64,000 bases of DNA. It comes from Rhodoblastus sp963736175 (lineage in GTDB: Bacteria; Pseudomonadota; Alphaproteobacteria; Rhizobiales; Beijerinckiaceae). The stretch covers positions 62,001 to 126,000 of the forward strand of contig CAVTNU010000014.1 in the NCBI GenBank assembly GCA_963736175.1, written 5' to 3'. The position numbers were made by a program, and so were the translations under genes. Below are positions 6,865-14,094 of this stretch, in pieces; position 1 is the first letter of the stretch, and each line of letters opens with the position of its first letter. The notes under the pieces were generated by a model. The model worked only from the letters and a program-made list of their open reading frames with translations. It ran no database searches and was not told where the DNA came from.

Positions 6865-9800
6865 ATGCGGTTTGAACGGCGCTACACCAAAGCGGGGCAA
6901 TCCCCCTATCAGGATATCGAATTCCGGCTGACCAAGAGCGAGATCCGCAATCCCGACGGATCCGTCGTGTTTTCGCTCGACGGCGTCGAAGTTCCGGCCG
7001 TCTGGAGCCAGGTCGCCGCTGACGTTCTGGCGCAGAAATATTTCCGCAAGGCCGGCGTTCCCGCGCGCTTGCGGCGAGTTGAGGAAAACGCCGTTCCCTC
7101 GTTCCTGTGGCGCGGCGAGCCTGACGCCGCCGCGCTCGCCGCCCTGCCCGAGAAAGAGCGCCTGGGCTCGGAAAAATCCGCCAAACAGGTGTTCGACCGG
7201 CTCGCCGGCGCCTGGACCTATTGGGGCTTCAAGGGCGGCTATTTCGACAGCGAGGCCGACGCCTCCGCCTTCTTCGACGAACTGCGCTACATGCTGGCCA
7301 AGCAGATGGCCGCGCCCAATTCGCCACAATGGTTCAACACCGGCCTGCACTGGGCCTATGGCGTCGACGGCCCCGGCCAGGGCCATTTCTACGTCGATTA
7401 CCAGAGCGGGCTGTTGACCGCCTCGCAGTCGTCCTACGAGCATCCCCAGCCGCACGCCTGTTTCATCCAGTCGGTGAAGGACGACCTCGTCAACGAGGGC
7501 GGCATCATGGATCTGTGGGTGCGCGAGGCGCGCCTGTTCAAGTACGGCTCGGGCACGGGCGCCAATTTCTCGCTGCTGCGCGGCGAGAACGAGCGGCTTT
7601 CGGGCGGCGGCAAATCCTCCGGCCTGATGAGTTTCTTGAAGATCGGCGACCGCGCCGCCGGCGCCATCAAATCGGGCGGCACGACGCGCCGCGCCGCCAA
7701 GATGGTGGTGGTCGACGTCGATCACCCCGATATCGAGAGCTTCATCGACTGGAAGGTGAAGGAAGAGGAAAAGGTCGCCGCCCTCGTCACCGGCTCGAAG
7801 ACGGTGCGCAAGCACATGAAGGCGATCCTCAAGGCCGCCGTGAATTGCCAAGGCGACGGCGACGATTGCTTCAACCCGGAAAAGAACCCCGCCCTCAAGC
7901 GCGAGATCAAGCTGGCGCGGCGCGCCGAGGTGCCGGACAATTTCATCAAGCGCGTGCTGCAGATCGTCAAGCAGGGCTACAAGGACATCGATTTCGACGT
8001 CTACGACACCGACTGGGATTCGGAGGCCTATCTCACCGTTTCGGGACAGAACTCCAATAATTCGGTGCGCGTCTCCGACGAGTTCCTGCGCGCGGTGGAG
8101 AACGACGGCGCCTGGGATCTGACCCGCCGCACCGACGGCAAGGTCGCCAGGACGCTCCAGGCCCGCGACCTGTGGGAAAAGATCGGCTACGCCGCCTGGG
8201 CCTCGGCCGACCCCGGCCTGCAGTTCCACACCACGATCAACGACTGGCACACCTGCCCGGCCGGCGGCCCTATCCGCGCCTCCAATCCGTGTTCGGAATA
8301 CATGTTCCTCGACGACACGGCCTGCAATCTGGCGTCGCTGAACCTGTTGCAATTCCGCGATCCGACGACGAAGGTGTTCGACGTCAACTCCTATGAGCAC
8401 GCCGTGCGGCTGTGGACGGTGGTGCTGGAGATTTCGGTGCTGATGGCGCAGTTCCCCTCGCGCGAGATCGCCCAGCTCTCCTACGAATACCGCACGCTCG
8501 GCCTCGGCTACGCCAATATCGGCGGGCTGCTGATGTCCTGCGGCCTGGCTTATGATTCGGACGCCGGCCGCGCCTTCTGCGGCGCGCTGTCGGCGATCAT
8601 GACCGGCGTGTGCTACGCCACGTCGGCCGAAATGGCCAAGGAGCGCGGCGCTTTCGCCCGTTACGCCGATAACGCGCCGAACATGCTGCGCGTCATGCGC
8701 AACCATCGCCGCGCCGCCCACGGCGAGATGACGGGCTATGAAAGCCTCGCCGTCGATCCGATCCCGCTCGACCACGCCTCCTGCCCCGATCAAAAACTGG
8801 TCGATCGCGCCAAGACGGCCTGGGACCGCGCCCTGAGCCTTGGCGAACAGCACGGCTATCGCAACGCGCAGGTCACCGTCGTCGCCCCCACCGGCACGAT
8901 CGGCCTCGTGATGGATTGCGACACCACCGGCATCGAGCCCGACTTCGCGCTGGTGAAGTTCAAGAAGCTGGCCGGCGGCGGCTATTTCAAGATCATCAAC
9001 CGCGCCGTGCCGGAAGCCTTGCGCGCGCTCGGCTATGGCGAGGCGCAGATCGCCGAGATCGAGGCCTACGCGGTCGGCCACGCCAGCCTGAAACAGGCGC
9101 CGGCGATCAACACGACGTCGCTGGCCGCCAGGGGCTTCACCCCGGAGAAGCTCGACGCGCTGGAAAAGACGCTGGCCGGCGCCTTCGACATCAAATTCGT
9201 CTTCAACAAATACGCGCTCGGCGCGGACTTCCTCACCGGCGCGCTGAAGGTTCCGGCCGAGAAGCTCGACGATCCCGCGTTCGAACTGCTGCCCTTCCTC
9301 GGCTTCTCCAAGGCCGACATCGACGCGGCCAATGTCCACGTCTGCGGCGCGATGACGCTGGAAGGCGTACCGCACCTGAAGGTCGAGCATTACGGCGTGT
9401 TCGACTGCGCCAATCCGTGCGGGCGCACTGGCAAGCGCTATCTCTCGGTCGAGAGCCACATCCGCATGATGGCGGCGGCGCAGCCGTTCATTTCGGGCGC
9501 GATCTCGAAAACCATCAACATGCCGAACGACGCCTCGGTCGACGATTGCAAGGACGCCTATCTGCTGTCCTGGCGGCTCGCCCTGAAAGCCAACGCGCTC
9601 TACCGCGACGGCTCGAAACTGTCGCAGCCGCTCAACTCGCAGTTGATCGCCGACGAGGGCGACGAGGACGAGGACGCCGTCGACACGTTTTTGGCCTCGA
9701 GCGCGGCCGCCAAGGCCACGCATCTGTCGGAGCGCATCGTCGAGCGCGTGATCGAGCGCATCGAGCGCCGGCGCGAGCGTGAGAAGCTGCCCGACCGCCG

Positions 9801-10596
9801 CAAGGGCTATACGCAGAAAGCGGTGGTCGGCGGCCACAAGGTCTATCTGCGCACCGGCGAATATGTCGACGGGCGCATCGGCGAGATCTTCATCGACATG
9901 CACAAGGAAGGCGCCGCCTTCCGCAGTCTGATGAACAATTTCGCCATCGCCATCTCGGTCGGCCTGCAATATGGCGTGCCGCTGGAGGAATATGTCGACG
10001 CCTTCACCTTCACCCGCTTCGAACCGGCGGGCTTCGTGCAGGGCAACGACGCGATCAAGAGCGCCACCTCAATTCTCGACTATGTCTTCCGCGAGCTGGC
10101 GATTTCCTATCTCGGCCGCAACGATCTCGCCCATGTCGACCCCTCCGACATCGGCCATGACGCGCTCGGCAAGGGCGACGAGCAGAGCCGCGCGCCGCAG
10201 CCGGGCGCGCCGACGCCGACGGCCAAGTTCGTGTCGAAGGGCTTCGTCCGCTCCAAGGCCGACAAGCTGATGCTGGTGCAATCGGCGCCGGCGCCTGAGG
10301 CGCCCGCCCCCGAAGGCCGCGCCAAGGCGCCGCCGGCGATGGGCATGGCGTCGGTGAAAGGCGCGACGGCGCTGAAGAGCGATCCGCTGGCGGCCGAGGC
10401 GCCGAAGTCGATCCTGGAGACGCTGACCTGGACCGAACCGACAAGGCAGCATGAATCGGTGGCGGACAAGCGCGCCGAGGCGCGGATGAAAGGCTATGTC
10501 GGCGAGGCCTGCCCCGAATGCGCCAATTTCACCCTGGTGCGCAACGGCACATGCTTGAAGTGCGACACCTGCGGCAGCACGACCGGGTGCAGCTGA
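6865..10596 (+). CDS. nrdJ: Vitamin B12-dependent (class II) ribonucleoside-diphosphate reductase
   Basis: The 1243-residue enzyme reduces ribonucleotides to deoxyribonucleotides with adenosylcobalamin as radical source. Visible landmarks in order are QMAAPNSPQWFNTGLHWAYG (about residues 150-170), the FKYGSGTGANFSLLRG loop, and NPCSEYMFLDDTACNLASLN with active-site residues. After these come VVAPTGTIGLVMDCDTTG and INMPNDASVDDCKDAYLLSW. The protein ends in a zinc-ribbon tail, CPECANFTLVRNGTCLKC and CDTCGSTTGCS, with Cys 1216, 1219, 1230, 1233, 1236 and 1242. The terminal cysteines are expected to shuttle electrons from thioredoxin. Length and tail are typical for the alphaproteobacterial NrdJ. 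It is monocistronic with a long leader and a candidate NrdR box. Confidence 0.97.
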   Translation: MRFERRYTKAGQSPYQDIEFRLTKSEIRNPDGSVVFSLDGVEVPAVWSQVAADVLAQKYFRKAGVPARLRRVEENAVPSFLWRGEPDAAALAALPEKERLGSEKSAKQVFDRLAGAWTYWGFKGGYFDSEADASAFFDELRYMLAKQMAAPNSPQWFNTGLHWAYGVDGPGQGHFYVDYQSGLLTASQSSYEHPQPHACFIQSVKDDLVNEGGIMDLWVREARLFKYGSGTGANFSLLRGENERLSGGGKSSGLMSFLKIGDRAAGAIKSGGTTRRAAKMVVVDVDHPDIESFIDWKVKEEEKVAALVTGSKTVRKHMKAILKAAVNCQGDGDDCFNPEKNPALKREIKLARRAEVPDNFIKRVLQIVKQGYKDIDFDVYDTDWDSEAYLTVSGQNSNNSVRVSDEFLRAVENDGAWDLTRRTDGKVARTLQARDLWEKIGYAAWASADPGLQFHTTINDWHTCPAGGPIRASNPCSEYMFLDDTACNLASLNLLQFRDPTTKVFDVNSYEHAVRLWTVVLEISVLMAQFPSREIAQLSYEYRTLGLGYANIGGLLMSCGLAYDSDAGRAFCGALSAIMTGVCYATSAEMAKERGAFARYADNAPNMLRVMRNHRRAAHGEMTGYESLAVDPIPLDHASCPDQKLVDRAKTAWDRALSLGEQHGYRNAQVTVVAPTGTIGLVMDCDTTGIEPDFALVKFKKLAGGGYFKIINRAVPEALRALGYGEAQIAEIEAYAVGHASLKQAPAINTTSLAARGFTPEKLDALEKTLAGAFDIKFVFNKYALGADFLTGALKVPAEKLDDPAFELLPFLGFSKADIDAANVHVCGAMTLEGVPHLKVEHYGVFDCANPCGRTGKRYLSVESHIRMMAAAQPFISGAISKTINMPNDASVDDCKDAYLLSWRLALKANALYRDGSKLSQPLNSQLIADEGDEDEDAVDTFLASSAAAKATHLSERIVERVIERIERRREREKLPDRRKGYTQKAVVGGHKVYLRTGEYVDGRIGEIFIDMHKEGAAFRSLMNNFAIAISVGLQYGVPLEEYVDAFTFTRFEPAGFVQGNDAIKSATSILDYVFRELAISYLGRNDLAHVDPSDIGHDALGKGDEQSRAPQPGAPTPTAKFVSKGFVRSKADKLMLVQSAPAPEAPAPEGRAKAPPAMGMASVKGATALKSDPLAAEAPKSILETLTWTEPTRQHESVADKRAEARMKGYVGEACPECANFTLVRNGTCLKCDTCGSTTGCS

Positions 10597-10631
10597 GGGG
10601 CGTGGGGGGATGAACGTGTGCGGGGGTATCA

Positions 10632-10687
10632 GGTTTTTCCGCAAAGTGGGGGATTTCTTCCGCAATTCGGAATCTGGTTTTTCCGCA
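10632..10687 (+). repeat. Three direct repeats of a TTTTTCCGCA motif
   Basis: GGTTTTTCCGCA occurs exactly at 10632-10643 and 10676-10687. A close variant, GGATTTCTTCCGCA, lies between them at 10651-10664. The spacing is about 20-24 bp, near two helical turns. They lie between the nrdJ stop and the small lysine-rich ORF at 10761, so they may be operator repeats for that gene and the metallopeptidase behind it. The rest of 10597-10760 has no gene. Confidence 0.5.
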
Positions 10688-10709
10688 GCGTTGAAAACAA
10701 ACGAAAAAA

Positions 10710-10728
10710 CCGGCGGAGCATCCGCCGG
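10710..10728. terminator. Hairpin before the small lysine-rich ORF
   Basis: CCGGCGGA (10710-10717) pairs with TCCGCCGG (10721-10728) around GCA. AAAAAA precedes it, so on the minus strand it reads as stem plus T-run. On the plus strand only a weak T-run follows (AAGGTTT). It may therefore stop leftward transcription, or act as a plus-strand leader structure upstream of the ATG at 10761. Confidence 0.5.
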
Positions 10729-10856
10729 CTAAGGTTTCCCAACTCAATGAGGTATTTCATATGACGACAGGAAAAAAAGCGGCATCCATCGCCAGTAAAG
10801 AGCTCAAGAGCAAGCAATCGACGAAGGGCGAAAAAACCGTCGCAGGTTCCGACCTA

Positions 10857-12002
10857 GTGGATAAAATCTGACGGAAGAGTCCTTTTCTGGATTCCCGTTT
10901 GTTGCGGCGCGTGCGAGTCTGCGCGATGCGCACGGGAATTTCCATCACAGTATCCACGTCGGATCGTCGTCGGCTTGAAACCTTGGTCCGGGATCGGAAC
11001 ACTGCCCAAAAGCATGCCTGGCGGGCGGAAATCATCTTGCTCAGCGCCGATGCGGTCGGCACGAGCGAAATCATGCGGCGAACCGGCAAGTCCAAGACTT
11101 GCGTCTGGCGGTGGCAGGAGCGGTTCATGGAGGAAGGTTTCGACGAACTCCTCCGTGACAAGACGCGGCCCTCCCGCATTGAGCCGCTCGGCGCTGACGT
11201 CGCCGAAAAGATCGTCGCTTTGACGCTCACGGATCCGCCCGGCGAAACAACGCACTGGACCGGCGCGATGATGGCCAAGGCCGTTGGCGTTTCGGTCAGT
11301 TCGGTTCAGCGCATCTGGCGCTCCCATGGCCTCCAGCCGCATCGTGTTCGCCAGTTCAAACTCTCCAACGACCCGAAGTTCGTCGACAAACTGCGCGACG
11401 TCGTCGGGCTGTACGTCGATCCGCCGGCACATGCGATTGTCCTGTCGGTCGATGAGAAAAGCCAAATTCAAGCACTCGACCGCACCCAACCGGGCCTGCC
11501 TTTGAAAAGGGGTCGCGCCGGAACCATGACCCACGATTACAAACGGCACGGCACGACGACGTTGTTCGCCGCGCTGAACGTTCTCGACGGCACGGTGATC
11601 GGCCGCAACATGCAGCGCCATCGCCACCAGGAGTTCATCCGCTTTCTCAACGCTATCGAGGCCGAAGTCCCGGCCGGCAAGGTTATCCACGTGATCCTCG
11701 ACAATTACGCCGCTCATAAGCATCCCAAGGTGCGCCAATGGCTGGATCGGCATCCGCGCTGGACCTTCCACTTCACGCCCACCTCAGCGTCATGGATGAA
11801 CGCCGTCGAAGGCTTTTTCGCCATTCTCACCAAGCGAAGACTGAAGCGCGGCGTGTTTCGTTCGATCACCGATCTTCAGGCCGCCATCAATCGCTTCCTG
11901 GAAGAGCATAATCAGCAATCGAAGCCGTTCCACTGGACCGCCGATCCAGACAAAATCATCGCCGCCGTCAGGCGCGGGCATCAAGCGTTAGATTCGATCC
12001 AC
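10857..12002 (+). mobile_element. IS630-family element, copy A
   Basis: The element is 1146 bp and flanked by TA duplications at 10855-10856 and 12003-12004. The terminal repeats read GTGGATAAAATCTGACGG at the left and GTGGATCGAATCTAACGC at the right, inverted. The reconstructed empty site is CTAG (GAC CTA GCG), the classic preference of IS630-type elements. Its transposase gene is intact. Copy B, 820 bp to the right, is the same length and lies in the opposite orientation. Confidence 0.93.
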
Positions 12003-12005
12003 TAG
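10926..12005 (+). CDS. IS630-family transposase, copy A
   Basis: The 359-residue DDE transposase has an N-terminal helix-turn-helix region (TSEIMRRTGKSKTCVWRWQERF, then a winged helix around AKAVGVSVSSVQRIWR). A Tc1/mariner-like catalytic domain follows, with Asp in VLSVDEKSQIQALDRTQPG, Asp in HVILDNYAAHKHPKV and Glu in SWMNAVEGFFAILTKR. ATG 10926 gives the usual MRTGISITVS start; a TTG codon nine residues upstream is possible. The TAG stop codon is made from the duplicated TA plus the first flanking G, so termination depends on the CTAG target site. Copy B differs at two residues (Glu to Gly in DELL, Asp to Asn in DPDK). Confidence 0.93.
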   Translation: MRTGISITVSTSDRRRLETLVRDRNTAQKHAWRAEIILLSADAVGTSEIMRRTGKSKTCVWRWQERFMEEGFDELLRDKTRPSRIEPLGADVAEKIVALTLTDPPGETTHWTGAMMAKAVGVSVSSVQRIWRSHGLQPHRVRQFKLSNDPKFVDKLRDVVGLYVDPPAHAIVLSVDEKSQIQALDRTQPGLPLKRGRAGTMTHDYKRHGTTTLFAALNVLDGTVIGRNMQRHRHQEFIRFLNAIEAEVPAGKVIHVILDNYAAHKHPKVRQWLDRHPRWTFHFTPTSASWMNAVEGFFAILTKRRLKRGVFRSITDLQAAINRFLEEHNQQSKPFHWTADPDKIIAAVRRGHQALDSIH

Positions 12006-12132
12006 CGCAGGCGAAGAAGAAGCCAAAGGGAAAAGCCAAATAGACATACGCTCGGTCGGTTCACGACGCCATCCGTTCTGGCAGCATCGGCACGATCATA
12101 AAAATCCGGCAACGCTTGCCGGACGTTCGAGA

Positions 12133-12837
12133 ATGCAAAAGGCAGGCGCGATGGGCACCGACTATAAGGTGGCGTTTCGGAGCGACGACACCGTCGCGGA
12201 ACTTGCGCGGCGTGTACGCCTGGGCGTACGCGTCGATCAATTCTGCCAGTTTAACATCGTCGACGCCATAGAGAGTCTAGAAGGAATCGAGTTCAAAGGG
12301 TCGGGCAAATTGCAAATTCGTCTTTTTGACGAAGACGAAGACGATCCGGCGTACGTGACCTTCTCGCCTCTAACGCTGCATGCACATCGCGAGATATGGC
12401 AAGACGCCAAACTTGGAGAGCCGAAGGCGCGATACATCCTCGCCCACGAACTGGGCCACATAGTAATGCATCGCCATAATCGCCAAGCGTTTTCCGAAGA
12501 CCCGCGATTCAAGCTGAAATTCCCCTTGCCGCAGGAAAGCGCAGAAGCGCAAGCAAACCTTTTCGCCTCTCACTTCTTGGCACCAGATCACCTCGCCAGG
12601 AAGTGCGCAAATTCCGTCGAATTGAGCTTAATGTTCGACTATCCCGGCGACTTCGCAGACAGCCGCATGAATGCCCTGGAGAAAAGGACACGCTTTTATC
12701 TCGGCGAACCATGCGGCGAATGCGGCAACTTCACCCTGCTGCGAGGCCGCATGGGCTTGAGATGCGACAATTGTGGTGCGGTAGAAGACGCCTGCTCACG
12801 GTCGAACCGAAACGAGCATCTAGTGGATCGAATCTAA
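12133..12837 (+). CDS. ImmA/IrrE-type zinc metallopeptidase with NrdJ-like zinc-ribbon tail, 3' end altered by IS630
   Basis: The 234-residue product has the gluzincin motif HELGH (ILAHELGHIVMHR, about residues 110-120) and a downstream EAQANLFASHFLAP segment that would supply the third zinc ligand, as in ImmA/IrrE peptidases. Such proteins cleave repressors in phages, mobile elements or stress circuits. The C-terminal part is a separate zinc ribbon, CGECGNFTLLRG and LRCDNCGAVEDACS (Cys 194, 197, 211, 214, 221), strikingly like the tail of NrdJ encoded just upstream. The last five residues LVDRI come partly from the IS630 copy B end. Without the IS the frame would continue EHLAEFNNLQ to TGA 13992-13994. 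The alternative start at 12151 has a better AGGCAGG site. Confidence 0.85.
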   Translation: MQKAGAMGTDYKVAFRSDDTVAELARRVRLGVRVDQFCQFNIVDAIESLEGIEFKGSGKLQIRLFDEDEDDPAYVTFSPLTLHAHREIWQDAKLGEPKARYILAHELGHIVMHRHNRQAFSEDPRFKLKFPLPQESAEAQANLFASHFLAPDHLARKCANSVELSLMFDYPGDFADSRMNALEKRTRFYLGEPCGECGNFTLLRGRMGLRCDNCGAVEDACSRSNRNEHLVDRI

Positions 12838-13899
12838 CGCTTGATGCCCGCGCCTGACGGCGGCGATGATTTTGTTTGGATCGGCGGTCCAGTGGAACGG
12901 CTTCGATTGCTGATTATGCTCTTCCAGGAAGCGATTGATGGCGGCCTGAAGATCGGTGATCGAACGAAACACGCCGCGCTTCAGTCTTCGCTTGGTGAGA
13001 ATGGCGAAAAAGCCTTCGACGGCGTTCATCCATGACGCTGAGGTGGGCGTGAAGTGGAAGGTCCAGCGCGGATGCCGATCCAGCCATTGGCGCACCTTGG
13101 GATGCTTATGAGCGGCGTAATTGTCGAGGATCACGTGGATAACCTTGCCGGCCGGGACTTCGGCCTCGATAGCGTTGAGAAAGCGGATGAACTCCTGGTG
13201 GCGATGGCGCTGCATGTTGCGGCCGATCACCGTGCCGTCGAGAACGTTCAGCGCGGCGAACAACGTCGTCGTGCCGTGCCGTTTGTAATCGTGGGTCATG
13301 GTTCCGGCGCGACCCCTTTTCAAAGGCAGGCCCGGTTGGGTGCGGTCGAGTGCTTGAATCTGGCTTTTCTCATCGACCGACAGGACAATCGCATGTGCCG
13401 GCGGATCGACGTACAGCCCGACGACGTCGCGCAGTTTGTCGACGAACTTCGGGTCGTTGGAGAGTTTGAACTGGCGAACACGATGCGGCTGGAGGCCATG
13501 GGAGCGCCAGATGCGCTGAACCGAACTGACCGAAACGCCAACGGCCTTGGCCATCATCGCGCCGGTCCAGTGCGTTGTTTCGCCGGGCGGATCCGTGAGC
13601 GTCAAAGCGACGATCTTTTCGGCGACGTCAGCGCCGAGCGGCTCAATGCGGGAGGGCCGCGTCTTGTCACGGAGGAGTCCGTCGAAACCTTCCTCCATGA
13701 ACCGCTCCTGCCACCGCCAGACGCAAGTCTTGGACTTGCCGGTTCGCCGCATGATTTCGCTCGTGCCGACCGCATCGGCGCTGAGCAAGATGATTTCCGC
13801 CCGCCAGGCATGCTTTTGGGCAGTGTTCCGATCCCGGACCAAGGTTTCAAGCCGACGACGATCCGACGTGGATACTGTGATGGAAATTCCCGTGCGCAT
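12820..13899 (-). CDS. IS630-family transposase, copy B
   Basis: The 359-residue DDE transposase is nearly identical to copy A and encoded on the opposite strand. It keeps all three catalytic motifs (VLSVDEKSQ, HVILDNYAAH, NAVEGFFAIL). Two residues differ from copy A: Gly instead of Glu in the segment before LRDKTRPSR, and Asn instead of Asp in the ADPNKIIAAV segment. The stop codon TAG (12822-12820) is again built from the target-site TA and the neighbouring base of CTAG. The near identity of the two copies points to recent transposition or gene conversion. Confidence 0.93.
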   Translation of the reverse strand: MRTGISITVSTSDRRRLETLVRDRNTAQKHAWRAEIILLSADAVGTSEIMRRTGKSKTCVWRWQERFMEEGFDGLLRDKTRPSRIEPLGADVAEKIVALTLTDPPGETTHWTGAMMAKAVGVSVSSVQRIWRSHGLQPHRVRQFKLSNDPKFVDKLRDVVGLYVDPPAHAIVLSVDEKSQIQALDRTQPGLPLKRGRAGTMTHDYKRHGTTTLFAALNVLDGTVIGRNMQRHRHQEFIRFLNAIEAEVPAGKVIHVILDNYAAHKHPKVRQWLDRHPRWTFHFTPTSASWMNAVEGFFAILTKRRLKRGVFRSITDLQAAINRFLEEHNQQSKPFHWTADPNKIIAAVRRGHQALDSIH

Positions 13900-13968
13900 C
13901 GCGCAGACTCGCACGCGCCGCAACAAACGGGAATCCAGAAAAGGACTCTTCCGTCAGATTTTATCCAC
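12823..13968 (-). mobile_element. IS630-family element, copy B
   Basis: The 1146-bp element is inverted relative to copy A and flanked by TA at 12821-12822 and 13969-13970. It has the same terminal repeats as copy A (GTGGATCGAATCTAACGC here on the left). The reconstructed target is again CTAG (CAT CTA GCG), inside the 3' end of the metallopeptidase gene, 8 codons before its original stop. Together the copies bracket 820 bp carrying the metallopeptidase gene in a composite-transposon-like layout. Confidence 0.93.
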
Positions 13969-14094
13969 TAGCGGAATTCAACAATCTCCAATGAGTGCCA
14001 ACCCCCGTTGACGGAACCGCGGCGGGCAATTTCAGCCCGCCGCCAAAAGCGAAGATTGAACAAACAGGCCGATTGCCTCCAACCCAAAGTCGCT

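Larger units (their letters stand above)
10761..12043 (+). pseudogene. Small lysine-rich protein gene interrupted by an IS630 element
   Basis: From ATG 10761 (GAGGT ribosome binding site) the frame reads MTTGKKAASIASKELKSK, QSTKGEKTVAGSDL and then enters the IS at 10857, ending after a foreign VDKI (stop 10869-10871, 36 residues). If the 1146-bp IS and one TA copy are removed, the frame continues without a break as AQAKKKPKGKAK and stops at TAG 12041-12043, giving a basic 44-residue protein. The exact in-frame join and matching composition on both sides support a real interrupted gene. It resembles, from memory, small Lys/Ala/Ser-rich proteins with an STKxEKxxAGSxL core that are usually left as hypothetical. 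It lies directly upstream of the metallopeptidase gene. Function is unknown. Confidence 0.7.

Noticed and set aside
6850..9969. Minus-strand 1039-residue open frame opposite nrdJ
   Set aside because: The very long antisense frame is a by-product of strong third-position GC bias in nrdJ. Its translation is low-complexity and shows no domain.
10854..11771. Antisense frame within IS630 copy A, and its counterpart in copy B (305 residues)
   Set aside because: It is antisense to the intact transposase; both copies share it simply because they are near-identical.
13971..14094. A further gene between IS630 copy B and the TPR gene
   Set aside because: Only the lost C-terminal codons of the metallopeptidase and about 100 bp of spacer are present; no start with a ribosome binding site was seen.
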